Shown piece by piece: positions 26,354 to 35,325 of a stretch of 64,000 bases of DNA (its first letter is position 1; each line of letters begins with the position of its first letter). A model generated the notes under the pieces. It saw only the letters and a list, made by a program, of their open reading frames with translations. It had not been told where the DNA came from and did not search any database. The DNA is from Flaviramulus basaltis (GTDB taxonomy: Bacteria; Bacteroidota; Bacteroidia; Flavobacteriales; Flavobacteriaceae): assembly GCF_900114265.1 (NCBI RefSeq), contig NZ_FPKV01000004.1, positions 186,001-250,000 on the forward strand, in the 5' to 3' direction. A program made the position numbers and the translations under genes.

Positions 26354-28321
26354 ATGAAAATAAACAAAAGTCTAAAGCTTCAAATTCTAAAGGAAATCTT
26401 AAAACAATCTCCTCCATTTTATTCATCAATTGGTGGGGATATAATGGAGTTTTTAGAGAAAATATGGGAATTAAAAGCCATGCCATCTACTGATGAAAGA
26501 TATAAAGATGCTTATGGTGACATAGTTCAGCACATTATTAATAATGATGACTGGACTTTAGAATTTTTATTTATAGACAGGTTGGAATTATTAGAAGACG
26601 ATTCAAAATTTATTAAATTTTTGAACCTTATGATTCACCCTGATACTCGCTCTGATGAGAATAGTATAATGAATTACTATTATCTGATACAGCCTTACTT
26701 AAAAAAAGCTGAATTAAGTTATTCCCTGAAACAATATGCAGATTCTGGATTACCAGTATATGAGGTAGAAAAATTAAAAGAAAGTAGCGATAGTCAATTT
26801 GGTATTAGAGAAAATGAAATTCCATTTATTGTTGACCTAAACCCCAATGGTCATGCTGAACATATGTCAGCACATAAACAGATTAATGAATATCCCTTCT
26901 TTGCACTAGCTTTTAATTCTGGTTGGAATGATTTTAAAGTGAAGTCTACTTTTCATCTATTTTATCATAGAAATCAGTTTGAGGAATTTTATATTGGTGA
27001 AGTTAAAATAATTCATTTAGAAGATATTGATACCTCTAATAAAATCCCGCTTCAATTCACCAAATTAGATTCTGATTTCTGCTCTTTAGGACAGAGTATT
27101 CAATATTACAAAAGGTTGCGTGAATATTTTGATAGAGATTTTAAGAATATTTTATGGGCTTTAAGGGATTCAGCTTTTTTTGTAGGGATAAGAGAAGAAT
27201 TTGAATATATATCAAACTTTAGAAATTCACTTATTAGGGAAAACCAAGCTGAACGATTATTAAGAGAAGCCCAATACCTTGTTTACAACTATGATTTAGA
27301 AAATTTGTATTCATTTCATTATAGTTTTAAATCAAAATTTGCCGATAATAATCTTGATGTCGAATTCAATTTTAAAGATTCTGTATATGCATATGACAGA
27401 ATTTATTCAGTTATTGGTAAAAACGGCACTGGAAAGACCCAACTTATTACTAGCTTACCAAATGACATTTCCAGAAATAAAGAAGAACTATTTACTCCAA
27501 AACCTCCAATATTTAGCAAGGTTATTGCCGTGTCATATAGCACATTTGATAGTTTCGAAATTCCAAATAAGTCAGCTACTTTCAATTATGTTTATTGTGG
27601 ACTCAAAGACAAGGACAATAAAATATTAAGTGAAGTAGAACTTATAACGAGATTTCATCAAACTAGGTTGGAAATAGTGAAATCGGGCAGAGTTGAGCAG
27701 TGGGTACAAATATTAGAAAATTTTATCGATGAAAACTCACTTTCTCAATTCATAATATATGAAGAAGAAAAAGAAGCTTTCCTGCCTTCTGAAAGATATA
27801 GATTTGATACAGAATCCTTTAATACTGTAAGAGGACATTTGAGTTCAGGTCAAAGCATAATTCTATTTATAGTAACAGAGATTGTAGCAAATATAAGATT
27901 TGACTCACTAATTATTTATGACGAACCTGAAACTCATTTACATCCTAATGCTATTTCTCAATTGATTAATACAATCTACGAATTAGTACACCAATTTAAA
28001 TCATATTGTATAATTGCTACTCACTCTCCATTAATTATACAAGAAATCCTTTCTAAAAATGTGTATGTTATAGAGAGAGAGGGTAATTACTCGTCCTTAA
28101 GAAAAATTGGACTTGAATCTTTTGGTGAAAACTTGTCAATACTAACCGAAGAAGTGTTTGGTAACAGAAGCATTCCTAAACAATACAAAATTATTTTAGA
28201 AAGGCTTGTAAAAAGGGGGTATAATTTTGAGGGAATCAAACAATTACTGGAATCAGACCAAATACCATTAAGTTTGAATGCAATTGTATATCTAAAAAGT
28301 ATATTAAATGAGAAATCTTGA
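26354..28321 (+). CDS. AAA/ABC-type ATPase with AbiJ-type N-terminal domain
   Basis: A 655-residue protein. The first about 120 residues (EFLEKIWELKAMPSTDERY, then GDIVQHIINNDDW and FLNLMIHPDTR) look like the AbiJ N-terminal domain 3 found on abortive-infection proteins. A middle region of unknown fold leads to an ABC/SMC-like ATPase: GKNGTGKT at 355-362, LSSGQS signature, Walker B IIYDEPETHLHP at about 518-529 and the switch IATHSPLII. It starts 3 bp after hsdR and overlaps an HNH gene by 14 bases. The ATPase-HNH pairing recalls Septu (PtuAB), but PtuA has its Walker A near the N-terminus, so this is at best a variant. Confidence 0.75.
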   Translation: MKINKSLKLQILKEILKQSPPFYSSIGGDIMEFLEKIWELKAMPSTDERYKDAYGDIVQHIINNDDWTLEFLFIDRLELLEDDSKFIKFLNLMIHPDTRSDENSIMNYYYLIQPYLKKAELSYSLKQYADSGLPVYEVEKLKESSDSQFGIRENEIPFIVDLNPNGHAEHMSAHKQINEYPFFALAFNSGWNDFKVKSTFHLFYHRNQFEEFYIGEVKIIHLEDIDTSNKIPLQFTKLDSDFCSLGQSIQYYKRLREYFDRDFKNILWALRDSAFFVGIREEFEYISNFRNSLIRENQAERLLREAQYLVYNYDLENLYSFHYSFKSKFADNNLDVEFNFKDSVYAYDRIYSVIGKNGTGKTQLITSLPNDISRNKEELFTPKPPIFSKVIAVSYSTFDSFEIPNKSATFNYVYCGLKDKDNKILSEVELITRFHQTRLEIVKSGRVEQWVQILENFIDENSLSQFIIYEEEKEAFLPSERYRFDTESFNTVRGHLSSGQSIILFIVTEIVANIRFDSLIIYDEPETHLHPNAISQLINTIYELVHQFKSYCIIATHSPLIIQEILSKNVYVIEREGNYSSLRKIGLESFGENLSILTEEVFGNRSIPKQYKIILERLVKRGYNFEGIKQLLESDQIPLSLNAIVYLKSILNEKS

Positions 28322-29174
28322 TTGCTCACAAGAAGTACCAAACGATTTCTTTGACACTGTGTTGGCTTCTAAAAGAAATTCAAATAAAGACCCAGATTAC
28401 ACATTAAGGGTTGAAGGTTATAAACCAAATGTGAGATTGCATTTTGATGATTATAATTTAAGATTTGGCAGTAATACCCTAGTCGGGATTAACCCAATTG
28501 GTTATAATGGTCAAGTCCGAGATGATTTATTGAAACTTTATAAATATGATAATTCTGTTATTCAAAAATTAAAAACTGAAATAACTACTTCCATTAATGG
28601 TAGAATTATTAATAGTTGTCAAAACTGTACGATTAATGCTGTGAACTCACTCGACCATATTGTGCCAAAAGAGGAAGCAAGTGAATTTTCAGTACATCCT
28701 AAAAATTTATTTCCATCATGTTCTCAGTGCAACGGAATTAAGAATAGATTTTGGAGGGAAAACGGTCAGTTCCTTTTTCTGAATTTATACACGGACTCTC
28801 TACCAAATTTACAATATCTTTTCCCTATAGTAAATTACAACAATGGGGTTCCTGAAATTAATTTTTCAATTAATAATCCAAACGGAATTGACGGTCATTT
28901 ATACAATATAATTTCTAGTCACTATACTAGGCTTGATTTGATTAACCGATTTATTTTAGATGCGGATGGTGTAGTTTCCGATTTGCAGTATAGAATACAC
29001 TCTTTAAAGGGTGAACTATCCAGACAACAAATTATTGATTCTATTATAAATTATGAGAATGCAAAAAGAGCAAATAATGGCTATAATTACTGGAAAAGTT
29101 TATTGACAATCGAATTGGTTAATTGTAAAGCATTAATGGATTTTTTCTTTCTTCCTAAAGTGGTTGGCATTTAA
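28308..29174 (+). CDS. HNH endonuclease, partner of the upstream ATPase
   Basis: A 288-residue protein with a zinc-stabilised HNH motif: Cys104-x2-Cys107, SLDHIVPKEE (Asp116, His117), HPKNLFP (Asn133) and Cys138-x2-Cys141. The C-terminal 140 residues have no recognised domain. Translation is coupled to the ATPase gene by a 14-base overlap. In Septu and related systems such a nuclease is unleashed by its ATPase during infection; that role is inferred here. Confidence 0.85.
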   Translation: MRNLDCSQEVPNDFFDTVLASKRNSNKDPDYTLRVEGYKPNVRLHFDDYNLRFGSNTLVGINPIGYNGQVRDDLLKLYKYDNSVIQKLKTEITTSINGRIINSCQNCTINAVNSLDHIVPKEEASEFSVHPKNLFPSCSQCNGIKNRFWRENGQFLFLNLYTDSLPNLQYLFPIVNYNNGVPEINFSINNPNGIDGHLYNIISSHYTRLDLINRFILDADGVVSDLQYRIHSLKGELSRQQIIDSIINYENAKRANNGYNYWKSLLTIELVNCKALMDFFFLPKVVGI

Positions 29175-29238
29175 ACTTAAAATTTTAATATAAAGAAGGA
29201 CTGAATTATTCAGAAACATAAGTAATTGTCCATTAATG

Positions 29239-30651
29239 CTATTCCCAAACTTTTATTTTCATATTTGGAGTTACGCCTAAAGTTTCAATAAATGCTTTTT
29301 CCATTGTTTCTTTTAAGTCTTTTTCATAACCTAAAGTTGTTATTAAACAGTCATGAAGTGTAAATAAAGGTGCTACTTTAGAATAAGCCTTGTTAAACTT
29401 ACCCCCTGCTTTATCAATCATACAAAAAGCCTCTAATTGGAACAGTGCATGAGATAACTTGTTATAGCCGTTTTCATTTTTGTAGTTATTTAAATTTTCT
29501 AGTATTTCAGGAAACTTATTACTAAATATTTTTTGCTCAATTGTATAATCTTTAGTTTCTGAAAATAACATAGCTAACAATCTTTTTTTAACAAGCTTCC
29601 GTATCTGCTCATCTCTATCTTCATAGGGTTCATCACTGATTTTCTTGTAGAGTTTCGCTATTATATTTGGTTTATAATTCTCCCTAAAAGCAGGTATAAA
29701 AAAATCATATATTTCACCTGAAATTGACAGCTTTTCAAACTCTTGAATCTCAATAATATCAATGCTTTCAAGATATTTGTAAATCATTAGTAGTATAGGA
29801 TATTTAGTTACTATGTTTAATGGTAGAGACCTTCTTAATAATACGGCTAAGAAGAACACTATTGAATTAGAGAGGTCAACTTCAACTAATGTCTTATTGT
29901 TGTATTTTAAATGTTTTCTATATACTCTAGGCAGTCTTGTTAAATTGGTATGCAATCTTCCATCTGTGTTCTTATTGTAATATATTCTGAATAGCCCATT
30001 GTATATGTCTACTATTTGACTAGCCTCATTAAGGTATTTTCCATAATTGTTATGTAATTTACGTCTGGTTTGACATAGTTCAATTGCATTTTCTAAATTG
30101 ATTTCTAACAGGTTTGGTTTTCTGGGTTCAAAAACGAAATACTTCTTCAAAAACTTGTATTTACCACTATAAACTACTGGGTGAATTTTGACTTCAAGTT
30201 CTCTAATTTTTTTTGATAGTTTAATGTCATCAATATAATCTACACATATAGGCTTGTTTTTGTAAATATCCGATGGTCGATAGCTAAATGGTTTTCCTTT
30301 ATTTTGATTGTCCCATGCAACATATTCCCCTTGGTAAAGAATACTCCTTTTTTGAATAGTCGTTCTTGTTTTTTTGTGGTCTATATAGTTTCCACACAAG
30401 AAATTTTTATGCTTTGCATGAATTCTTTCATTAATTCGAGCTTGTGAATATAGAGGTATGTATATAGTTGTAATGTCTTCCATTTCTTTCTCATCTTCTC
30501 TCTTTGCTTGCTCTATATGAAAGGCTAAATTTTTAAGTACATGATGTACCAAATATTTAAGATAATTTGAATCTAAAAAATCTGGAGGAGTATTCTCAAT
30601 TTTTTCAAATTCTAATTTGGTAAAATTAATAACAGCATAGGGCTTCTTCAT
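29239..30651 (-). CDS. stand-alone polymerase-A-like palm-domain protein
   Basis: A 470-residue protein whose C-terminal half shows, in order, motifs like those of family A polymerases: GRLHTNLTRLPRVYRKHL then VEVDLSNS (Asp259; motif A), RKLVKKRLLAMLFSE (Arg351, Lys355; motif B) and LFTLHDCLIT (His433, Asp434; motif C). The N-terminal half (1-190) has no visible exonuclease motifs. It could be an element-encoded replication or repair polymerase, or a primase- or RNA polymerase-like enzyme. It converges on the HNH gene and lies between it and the integrase. The family assignment is from motif order only. Confidence 0.5.
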   Translation of the reverse strand: MKKPYAVINFTKLEFEKIENTPPDFLDSNYLKYLVHHVLKNLAFHIEQAKREDEKEMEDITTIYIPLYSQARINERIHAKHKNFLCGNYIDHKKTRTTIQKRSILYQGEYVAWDNQNKGKPFSYRPSDIYKNKPICVDYIDDIKLSKKIRELEVKIHPVVYSGKYKFLKKYFVFEPRKPNLLEINLENAIELCQTRRKLHNNYGKYLNEASQIVDIYNGLFRIYYNKNTDGRLHTNLTRLPRVYRKHLKYNNKTLVEVDLSNSIVFFLAVLLRRSLPLNIVTKYPILLMIYKYLESIDIIEIQEFEKLSISGEIYDFFIPAFRENYKPNIIAKLYKKISDEPYEDRDEQIRKLVKKRLLAMLFSETKDYTIEQKIFSNKFPEILENLNNYKNENGYNKLSHALFQLEAFCMIDKAGGKFNKAYSKVAPLFTLHDCLITTLGYEKDLKETMEKAFIETLGVTPNMKIKVWE

Positions 30652-30746
30652 TGTGCTTTTGAGTTGATTTTAACTCTTTATGTTGGTTATTGAAAAATTG
30701 TACTTAACGTTACTTTGGATGCATTAGATATGTCGATAATATTAAC

Positions 30747-32408
30747 TCAATTTTCTATTTTTTTTGACCTTATATTAATAGTTTCAACTGAATCATCATC
30801 TACTAAATAAAAATTATCGATGATTGCTTCTCTTTCCTCCGAAGTTTCTTCATATTCACCAGTCTCTACAAATTTTCTCATCCTGTTTCTATTACTTGAA
30901 AAAGCATAATTCTGTTCACCAGTTTTAGTTTTGAATTTAACTGTTAGAAAATAGTGCTTTATGTTGTCATCGTACCTAATATAAGCTCTTTTAATATATT
31001 TAAAAATCAAGTCTTTCCGTTTATTGTATGGTGTATCTATCCTAATCTTATCCATATCGATACCAAATGTTTGTCTTAGTTTGATGGCTTCTTTTTCATA
31101 ATCCAAATCATCAATTATGTTTTTCAATCTTATGGTAGATTCATCTAATTTACTTTGGTAACTGCTTTTACTTTTTATTCCTTCCTGAATGCTTAAAAAT
31201 TCTTCAATAACTAACCTATTTACATTTTTAATATTTGCCTCTATATTTGCAATTTCAGAATGTAAAAGCCCCTTCATTTTATACAGTTCGTCTACTTTGT
31301 CTTCTTTTTTGTTCTCTTTTTCTAACTCATCTTTTACGTAAGCATCACCTAAGACAATCTCCCAAATATATTTTTCAATAAAATCTATGTTAACCGACCT
31401 ATTACCGCAATTAAGTTTTTTATCTCTTTTAGAACTACATAAATAATAGTGGTCTTTTTTGCTTGCTCTAGTCCTACCATACATATTTCTTCCACAAATT
31501 CCACACTCCAAAATACCTTTTAAAAGGTATTTATGCTCTACCTTTTTACCTGAATTATTTCTATTATTCTTTAAGTTTTCATTCACTTTTATCCAATAAG
31601 AGGGTTCGATTAAAATAGGGCATTGATATGTTTTCCCACCAAACTTCCTAACTCCTTTATAAATGGTGTTTTTTAAAATACCCCTAACACTATTACCCGA
31701 CCAAGTAATATCGGTTTTTTTGGTAGTGGTAACTTTCCCTGTATACTTGTTTTTAGTATTTATAACCCCTTTACCTATCTTATTGTATCTAGTTAAAATA
31801 CCTTCGTTTGATAGGTTCTCTGCAATTTTATTAGTTCCTATACCTTTTAAGCTATCATCATATATTCTTTTTACAATTTTAGCCTCTTCTTCATCTATCA
31901 CTAAAAAACCATTTTCATCTTTTTTATAACCATATGGATATATACTTGAATGTGCCTTTCCTTCTTTCGCATTTCGATGTAATATTGATTTTACTTTTCT
32001 AGTTGTCAGTCTTACATAATATTGGTTCATTATTGACACAATATCACCCAACATCTCACTTTGGTCATCCTCTAAATCGACATACCCATTATCAGTATAT
32101 AATTTAATATTATTTTCCTTGAGTATTCTTTTAATTACAAATCTAACCTCAACATTCCTTTCGATTCTTGACTGGTCGTAAGAATATACAGTTGTAATGA
32201 TTCCATCTTGAATGTCATCAATTAATTGAGAAAATTGTGGTCTATCATTAATATTTTCTAATGTACCTGAATAACCTTCATCTATATAGACTTTATATTG
32301 TAATTTTAACTCATTTGCTTTTTCAATACCAAGTTTTCTTTGGTCTTCAATAGAGCGGTCTTTACCTTCCTCTTTTTCTTTTGAGATTCTACAATAAATG
32401 CCTAACAT
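30747..32408 (-). CDS. large serine recombinase (integrase of the element)
   Basis: A 553-residue large serine recombinase. It has a resolvase catalytic domain (IYCRISKEKEEG, nucleophile Ser9; YSYDQSRIERN), a recombinase domain with GIGTNKIAENLSNEGI, a zinc ribbon (LECGICGRNMYG, then two more Cys in YYLCSSKRDKKLNCG), and a C-terminal coiled coil from about residue 375. This is the expected architecture of directional integrases. It starts 76 bp inside the right end and points inward, in the same direction as comM, only 40 bp after the stop of the comM 5' fragment. Confidence 0.95.
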   Translation of the reverse strand: MLGIYCRISKEKEEGKDRSIEDQRKLGIEKANELKLQYKVYIDEGYSGTLENINDRPQFSQLIDDIQDGIITTVYSYDQSRIERNVEVRFVIKRILKENNIKLYTDNGYVDLEDDQSEMLGDIVSIMNQYYVRLTTRKVKSILHRNAKEGKAHSSIYPYGYKKDENGFLVIDEEEAKIVKRIYDDSLKGIGTNKIAENLSNEGILTRYNKIGKGVINTKNKYTGKVTTTKKTDITWSGNSVRGILKNTIYKGVRKFGGKTYQCPILIEPSYWIKVNENLKNNRNNSGKKVEHKYLLKGILECGICGRNMYGRTRASKKDHYYLCSSKRDKKLNCGNRSVNIDFIEKYIWEIVLGDAYVKDELEKENKKEDKVDELYKMKGLLHSEIANIEANIKNVNRLVIEEFLSIQEGIKSKSSYQSKLDESTIRLKNIIDDLDYEKEAIKLRQTFGIDMDKIRIDTPYNKRKDLIFKYIKRAYIRYDDNIKHYFLTVKFKTKTGEQNYAFSSNRNRMRKFVETGEYEETSEEREAIIDNFYLVDDDSVETINIRSKKIEN

Positions 32409-32463
32409 GAATAAAAGATTTATTTTTTATTTGGTAAATATAGGAAAGTTAAATATATTTGTA

Positions 32464-32472
32464 CACATTATA
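32464..32472 (+). repeat. right terminal inverted 9-mer of the element
   Basis: CACATTATA, the reverse complement of 6683-6691, located 4 nt inside the right core repeat. A candidate recombinase half-site. Confidence 0.55.
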
Positions 32473-32476
32473 GTGT

Positions 32477-32484
32477 GCAACATC
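32477..32484 (+). repeat. right attachment-site core (attR), GCAACATC
   Basis: Identical to 6665-6672 and placed at the same codons of comM (the GAT GTT GC of Asp-Val-Ala on the minus strand). It is the right junction of the element. Confidence 0.9.
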
Positions 32485-33358
32485 GCTAATAGTATGATGC
32501 GGACTCCTAAAAGGTCTTTGCGCCATAAGTCCTGTATCTTTTACGCGACCAACCACAGAATGTATTTTTGTAGTCTCCAAAGCTTCATGCAAAGTCATTG
32601 GTGGTAAAATACTAGGTAGCCGTTTGGCTAGCATGGTTTTACCTGCGCCTGGTGGACCAATTAAAATAATATTATGTCCTCCAGCTGCTGCAATTTCCAT
32701 ACAGCGTTTAATTCCTTCTTGTCCTTTTACATCGGAAAAATCAAACTCTGGAAAGTCTAAATTTTTTTCAAACTCTTCTCGGGTATTTATAATAGTTTGC
32801 TCTAAAGGTTCACCTTTGTCAAAATAATTAATAACCTGTTTAATGTTATCTATACCATAAACCTCTAAACCATCAACAATAGCGGCTTCTTTGGCATTTT
32901 GCTGAGGTAAAATAAAGCCTTTAAAACCTTCTTCTCTAGCTTTTACAGCAATTGGCAATGCGCCTTTTATGGGTTGTAAACTACCATCTAAAGAGAGTTC
33001 GCCCATAATCAAATAACGCTCCAAATCTTCAGCTTCAATTTGTTTTGACGCCGCAAGAACACCTATAGCTAAAGTTAAATCGTAAGCACTTCCCTCCTTT
33101 CGTAAATCGGCAGGTGCCATATTAATCGTAATCTTTTTTCCAGGGATTTTATAACCGTTATTTTGAAGTGCAGCCGCAATACGGTAATTACTTTCTTTTA
33201 TAGCATTATCGGGCAATCCCACCAAATGATAACCAATACCCGAATCTACATTCACTTCAACCGTTATAGTTGTTGCTTCCACACCAAAAACGGCGCTTCC
33301 AAAAACTTTTTTAAGCATATTTTTTCTTTACTGCTTAAATGTAAGAAAAGTAATTGGA

Positions 33359-33421
33359 ATGTCATTGCAAGGCACAAAGCAATCTCTTTGTTATTAATTA
33401 TAACTTATAAAATTGCTTCGC
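33359..33421. repeat. dispersed palindromic repeat (GTCATTGC...AAGCAATC type)
   Basis: Contains GTCATTGCAAGGCACAAAGC then AATC, and later AAATTGCTTCGCTT. This is a degenerate form of a short repeat often found between genes in Bacteroidota genomes. It lies between the comM start and the end of the transglutaminase gene. No gene is present here. Confidence 0.5.
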
Positions 33422-34471
33422 TTAGTTAGCTATAACATATAAAGGATTATGCATACTTTTACCTTTTTCAACTTCAATTGTATAAGACACAACAATGTCT
33501 TCATCTATTTTAAGATGTACATCATATTGTCCTTTTTTAGTAAAATGATACTTATAGTTTAATAATCCTTTTTTGTTATCAAACGAAGAAGCTTCAATCT
33601 TATCAGATCTTAAACCACTACTAAACACAATGTTTGTTTTATCAATTTTATTTTTATCAGAAATTTTGAAGCTGAAAAGAACTTCTTCATCAACAGAAAC
33701 TTTAGTTATTAGCTTTATAGGTGCTACAGGAATAACTTCATATTTATATGTTTCTCCATAAACTAATGGCGCTTCAACAAATTGATCAATGGTTGGTTGC
33801 TTTTCTAACAACAGCCATTTTTTATCAAGTGGATAATGATTTTTAGAAAACAGTTCTGGTTCTGCTAAAAAATAGCCATCATTATAATTCTTTATGAATT
33901 TATTTAAGTTAATGTAAAAATAACCGCTAGCTAAAGTAGCATCAACGAGATACCATTTATCATTCAATTTTACCGCATTCCATGAATGATTGGGGACATC
34001 AATTTTATTAACATTAGACGTTACAGTTCTACTATATCCGTCAACTATTTCGCAAGGTATATCAATCAAAGTAGTAAGTTCTTTCAATAGATACGCATAT
34101 CCAGAGCAAATTGTTTTTCTATCCTTTAATAATCTTTCGAATACCTTAGCTTGAACTTGACTGTTCCAATTAGAAAATGCGATACTATCGTTTTTAAACT
34201 TTTTACGTTTTCTTATTGTTTTCTCGCCAAAACTGTGGTCGCTCTCTATGTTTAAACAAACCCAAGTATGAATAGCTCTAAACTTTTCTATTTGAGTATT
34301 TAGATTATTGGTAAGCTTATAAGCTAACAAAGGCAAATTGTTTAAGCTATGGTTTTCTAATGCACTGGCTATACTATCTGCTTTTTTAAAGTTAATATGC
34401 TTAAAATCCAATTGCTGCCCATAAACAATAATACATGAGAACAGAAAAAGAGTAATTAAAAACTGTTTCAT
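33422..34471 (-). CDS. secreted transglutaminase-like protein
   Basis: A 349-residue protein with a signal peptide (MKQFLITLFLFSCIIVYGQ) and a transglutaminase/cysteine-protease-like core. The catalytic triad is visible as Cys in RKTICSGYAYLLKEL, His in PNHSWNAVKL and Asp in WYLVDATLASG. The C-terminal 120 residues form a beta-rich domain. Substrate unknown; presumably acts in the periplasm. It follows the CarboxypepD_reg gene with no gap. Confidence 0.87.
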   Translation of the reverse strand: MKQFLITLFLFSCIIVYGQQLDFKHINFKKADSIASALENHSLNNLPLLAYKLTNNLNTQIEKFRAIHTWVCLNIESDHSFGEKTIRKRKKFKNDSIAFSNWNSQVQAKVFERLLKDRKTICSGYAYLLKELTTLIDIPCEIVDGYSRTVTSNVNKIDVPNHSWNAVKLNDKWYLVDATLASGYFYINLNKFIKNYNDGYFLAEPELFSKNHYPLDKKWLLLEKQPTIDQFVEAPLVYGETYKYEVIPVAPIKLITKVSVDEEVLFSFKISDKNKIDKTNIVFSSGLRSDKIEASSFDNKKGLLNYKYHFTKKGQYDVHLKIDEDIVVSYTIEVEKGKSMHNPLYVIAN

Positions 34472-35179
34472 TTAAAAGATACCTTTAATTTTTTGCCACA
34501 ATGTCCGTTTAGACTTATAAACCTCGTTAACAGCTACTTTCCCCATTAAAACAAGTGAATCGTCACCACTCATATTTATATTTAAAACCTTTTGATTCTT
34601 TTCAATTACTACCGTTTGTGTTTCAAAACCAAGAAAACTAAACACTAAAATATCGCCCTCCTTTAATACTTTTGGAAATTCAAATTCGCCATCAAAATTT
34701 GTAGCTGTTCCAATCATAGTTCCCTTTAATAAAATATTCGCGCCAGGAAGCGGACCCGTTTCATCTGAAACAACACCTGTTAACAACCCTTCTTGATTCA
34801 CCTCTTTTTTAACTTGATCTTTTTTCTCCTTCTTAGTCGTCTCAACAACTTCGGTTTTGGGTTCATTCTCTTGAGCTTGTAAATTATGAAGTGAAATTGC
34901 AGAGAAAAACGCAAACCCAATAATTCTTAAATATTTGAATTTTGCTGTTTTTTTGAGTTCGGTAGCATGAGAATACTCTTTTATTTGAGATATTTTAAAA
35001 TATCCACAAGTGTTTCTTTGCCTGTTTTTAAAGTATTCCATTAATTTTTCATCACTCATATTTCTAAAGTCAATAACTTCTTTTTTACAAGAGTTACAAA
35101 ATGCGCCAGATTCTGTTGTTTTAAATTGATTGAATTTTTCTGAGCACGGTTTGCTGATTGTAAGATTAAATTGTTTCAT
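34472..35179 (-). CDS. CarboxypepD_reg-like domain protein
   Basis: A 235-residue protein from the ATG at 35179. The frame extends 15 codons further, but MKQFNLTISKPCSEKFNQF is the conserved family N-terminus. It has a cysteine cluster (FCNSCKKEVIDF, TCGYF), one membrane or signal-like helix near residues 80-95, and a CarboxypepD_reg beta domain (GVVSDETGPLPGANILLKGT). The family is typical of Bacteroidota surface or envelope proteins. Probably co-transcribed with the transglutaminase gene. Confidence 0.78.
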   Translation of the reverse strand: MKQFNLTISKPCSEKFNQFKTTESGAFCNSCKKEVIDFRNMSDEKLMEYFKNRQRNTCGYFKISQIKEYSHATELKKTAKFKYLRIIGFAFFSAISLHNLQAQENEPKTEVVETTKKEKKDQVKKEVNQEGLLTGVVSDETGPLPGANILLKGTMIGTATNFDGEFEFPKVLKEGDILVFSFLGFETQTVVIEKNQKVLNINMSGDDSLVLMGKVAVNEVYKSKRTLWQKIKGIF

Positions 35180-35325
35180 AATATCTATTTTTTGTCCTAC
35201 TAAACTATAAACAACATAAAACATAAACTATATAGACTTAGTAAACAGTCACTTTTGATGAGTAAAATGCACTTCTTATTTAGGCTAGTAATTACAATAA
35301 AAAATTAGTTATCTAAAAATGTAAT

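Larger units (their letters stand above)
6673..32484. mobile_element. 25.8-kb integrative element inserted in comM
   Basis: Bounded by 8-bp direct repeats at the two comM breakpoints and carrying a large serine recombinase (30747-32408) just inside the right end. The left end carries ardA and a small serine resolvase. The ends have matching inverted 9-mers (6683-6691 and 32464-32472). Cargo is almost wholly defence and DNA repair: a GHKL/RES pair, umuDC with SRAP and XseA-like genes, a type I restriction-modification operon, and an ATPase/HNH pair. No conjugation or phage structural genes were seen, so it is probably a mobilisable or helper-dependent genomic island. Confidence 0.93.
32449..33318 (-). 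pseudogene. comM: comM (yifB) 5' fragment
   Basis: Codes for residues 1-281 of ComM: the Lon-protease-like N-domain (GYHLVGLPDNAIKES), ending shortly after Walker A (IGPPGAGKTMLAKRLP) and at the conserved PHHTISDVA. The last eight codons (HYNVYKYI) and the stop come from the inserted element. The Walker B and sensor regions are in the other fragment, so ATPase function is lost. The two comM parts add up to 511 residues, the normal family length. Confidence 0.93.

Noticed and set aside
26354-29174. Calling the ATPase/HNH pair canonical Septu (PtuAB)
   Set aside because: The Walker A motif is at residue 355 behind an AbiJ-like N-terminus, unlike PtuA; only a loose relation is supported.
6673-32484. 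Prophage or conjugative transposon
   Set aside because: No capsid, terminase, tail, relaxase, coupling protein or type IV secretion genes were seen in the island.
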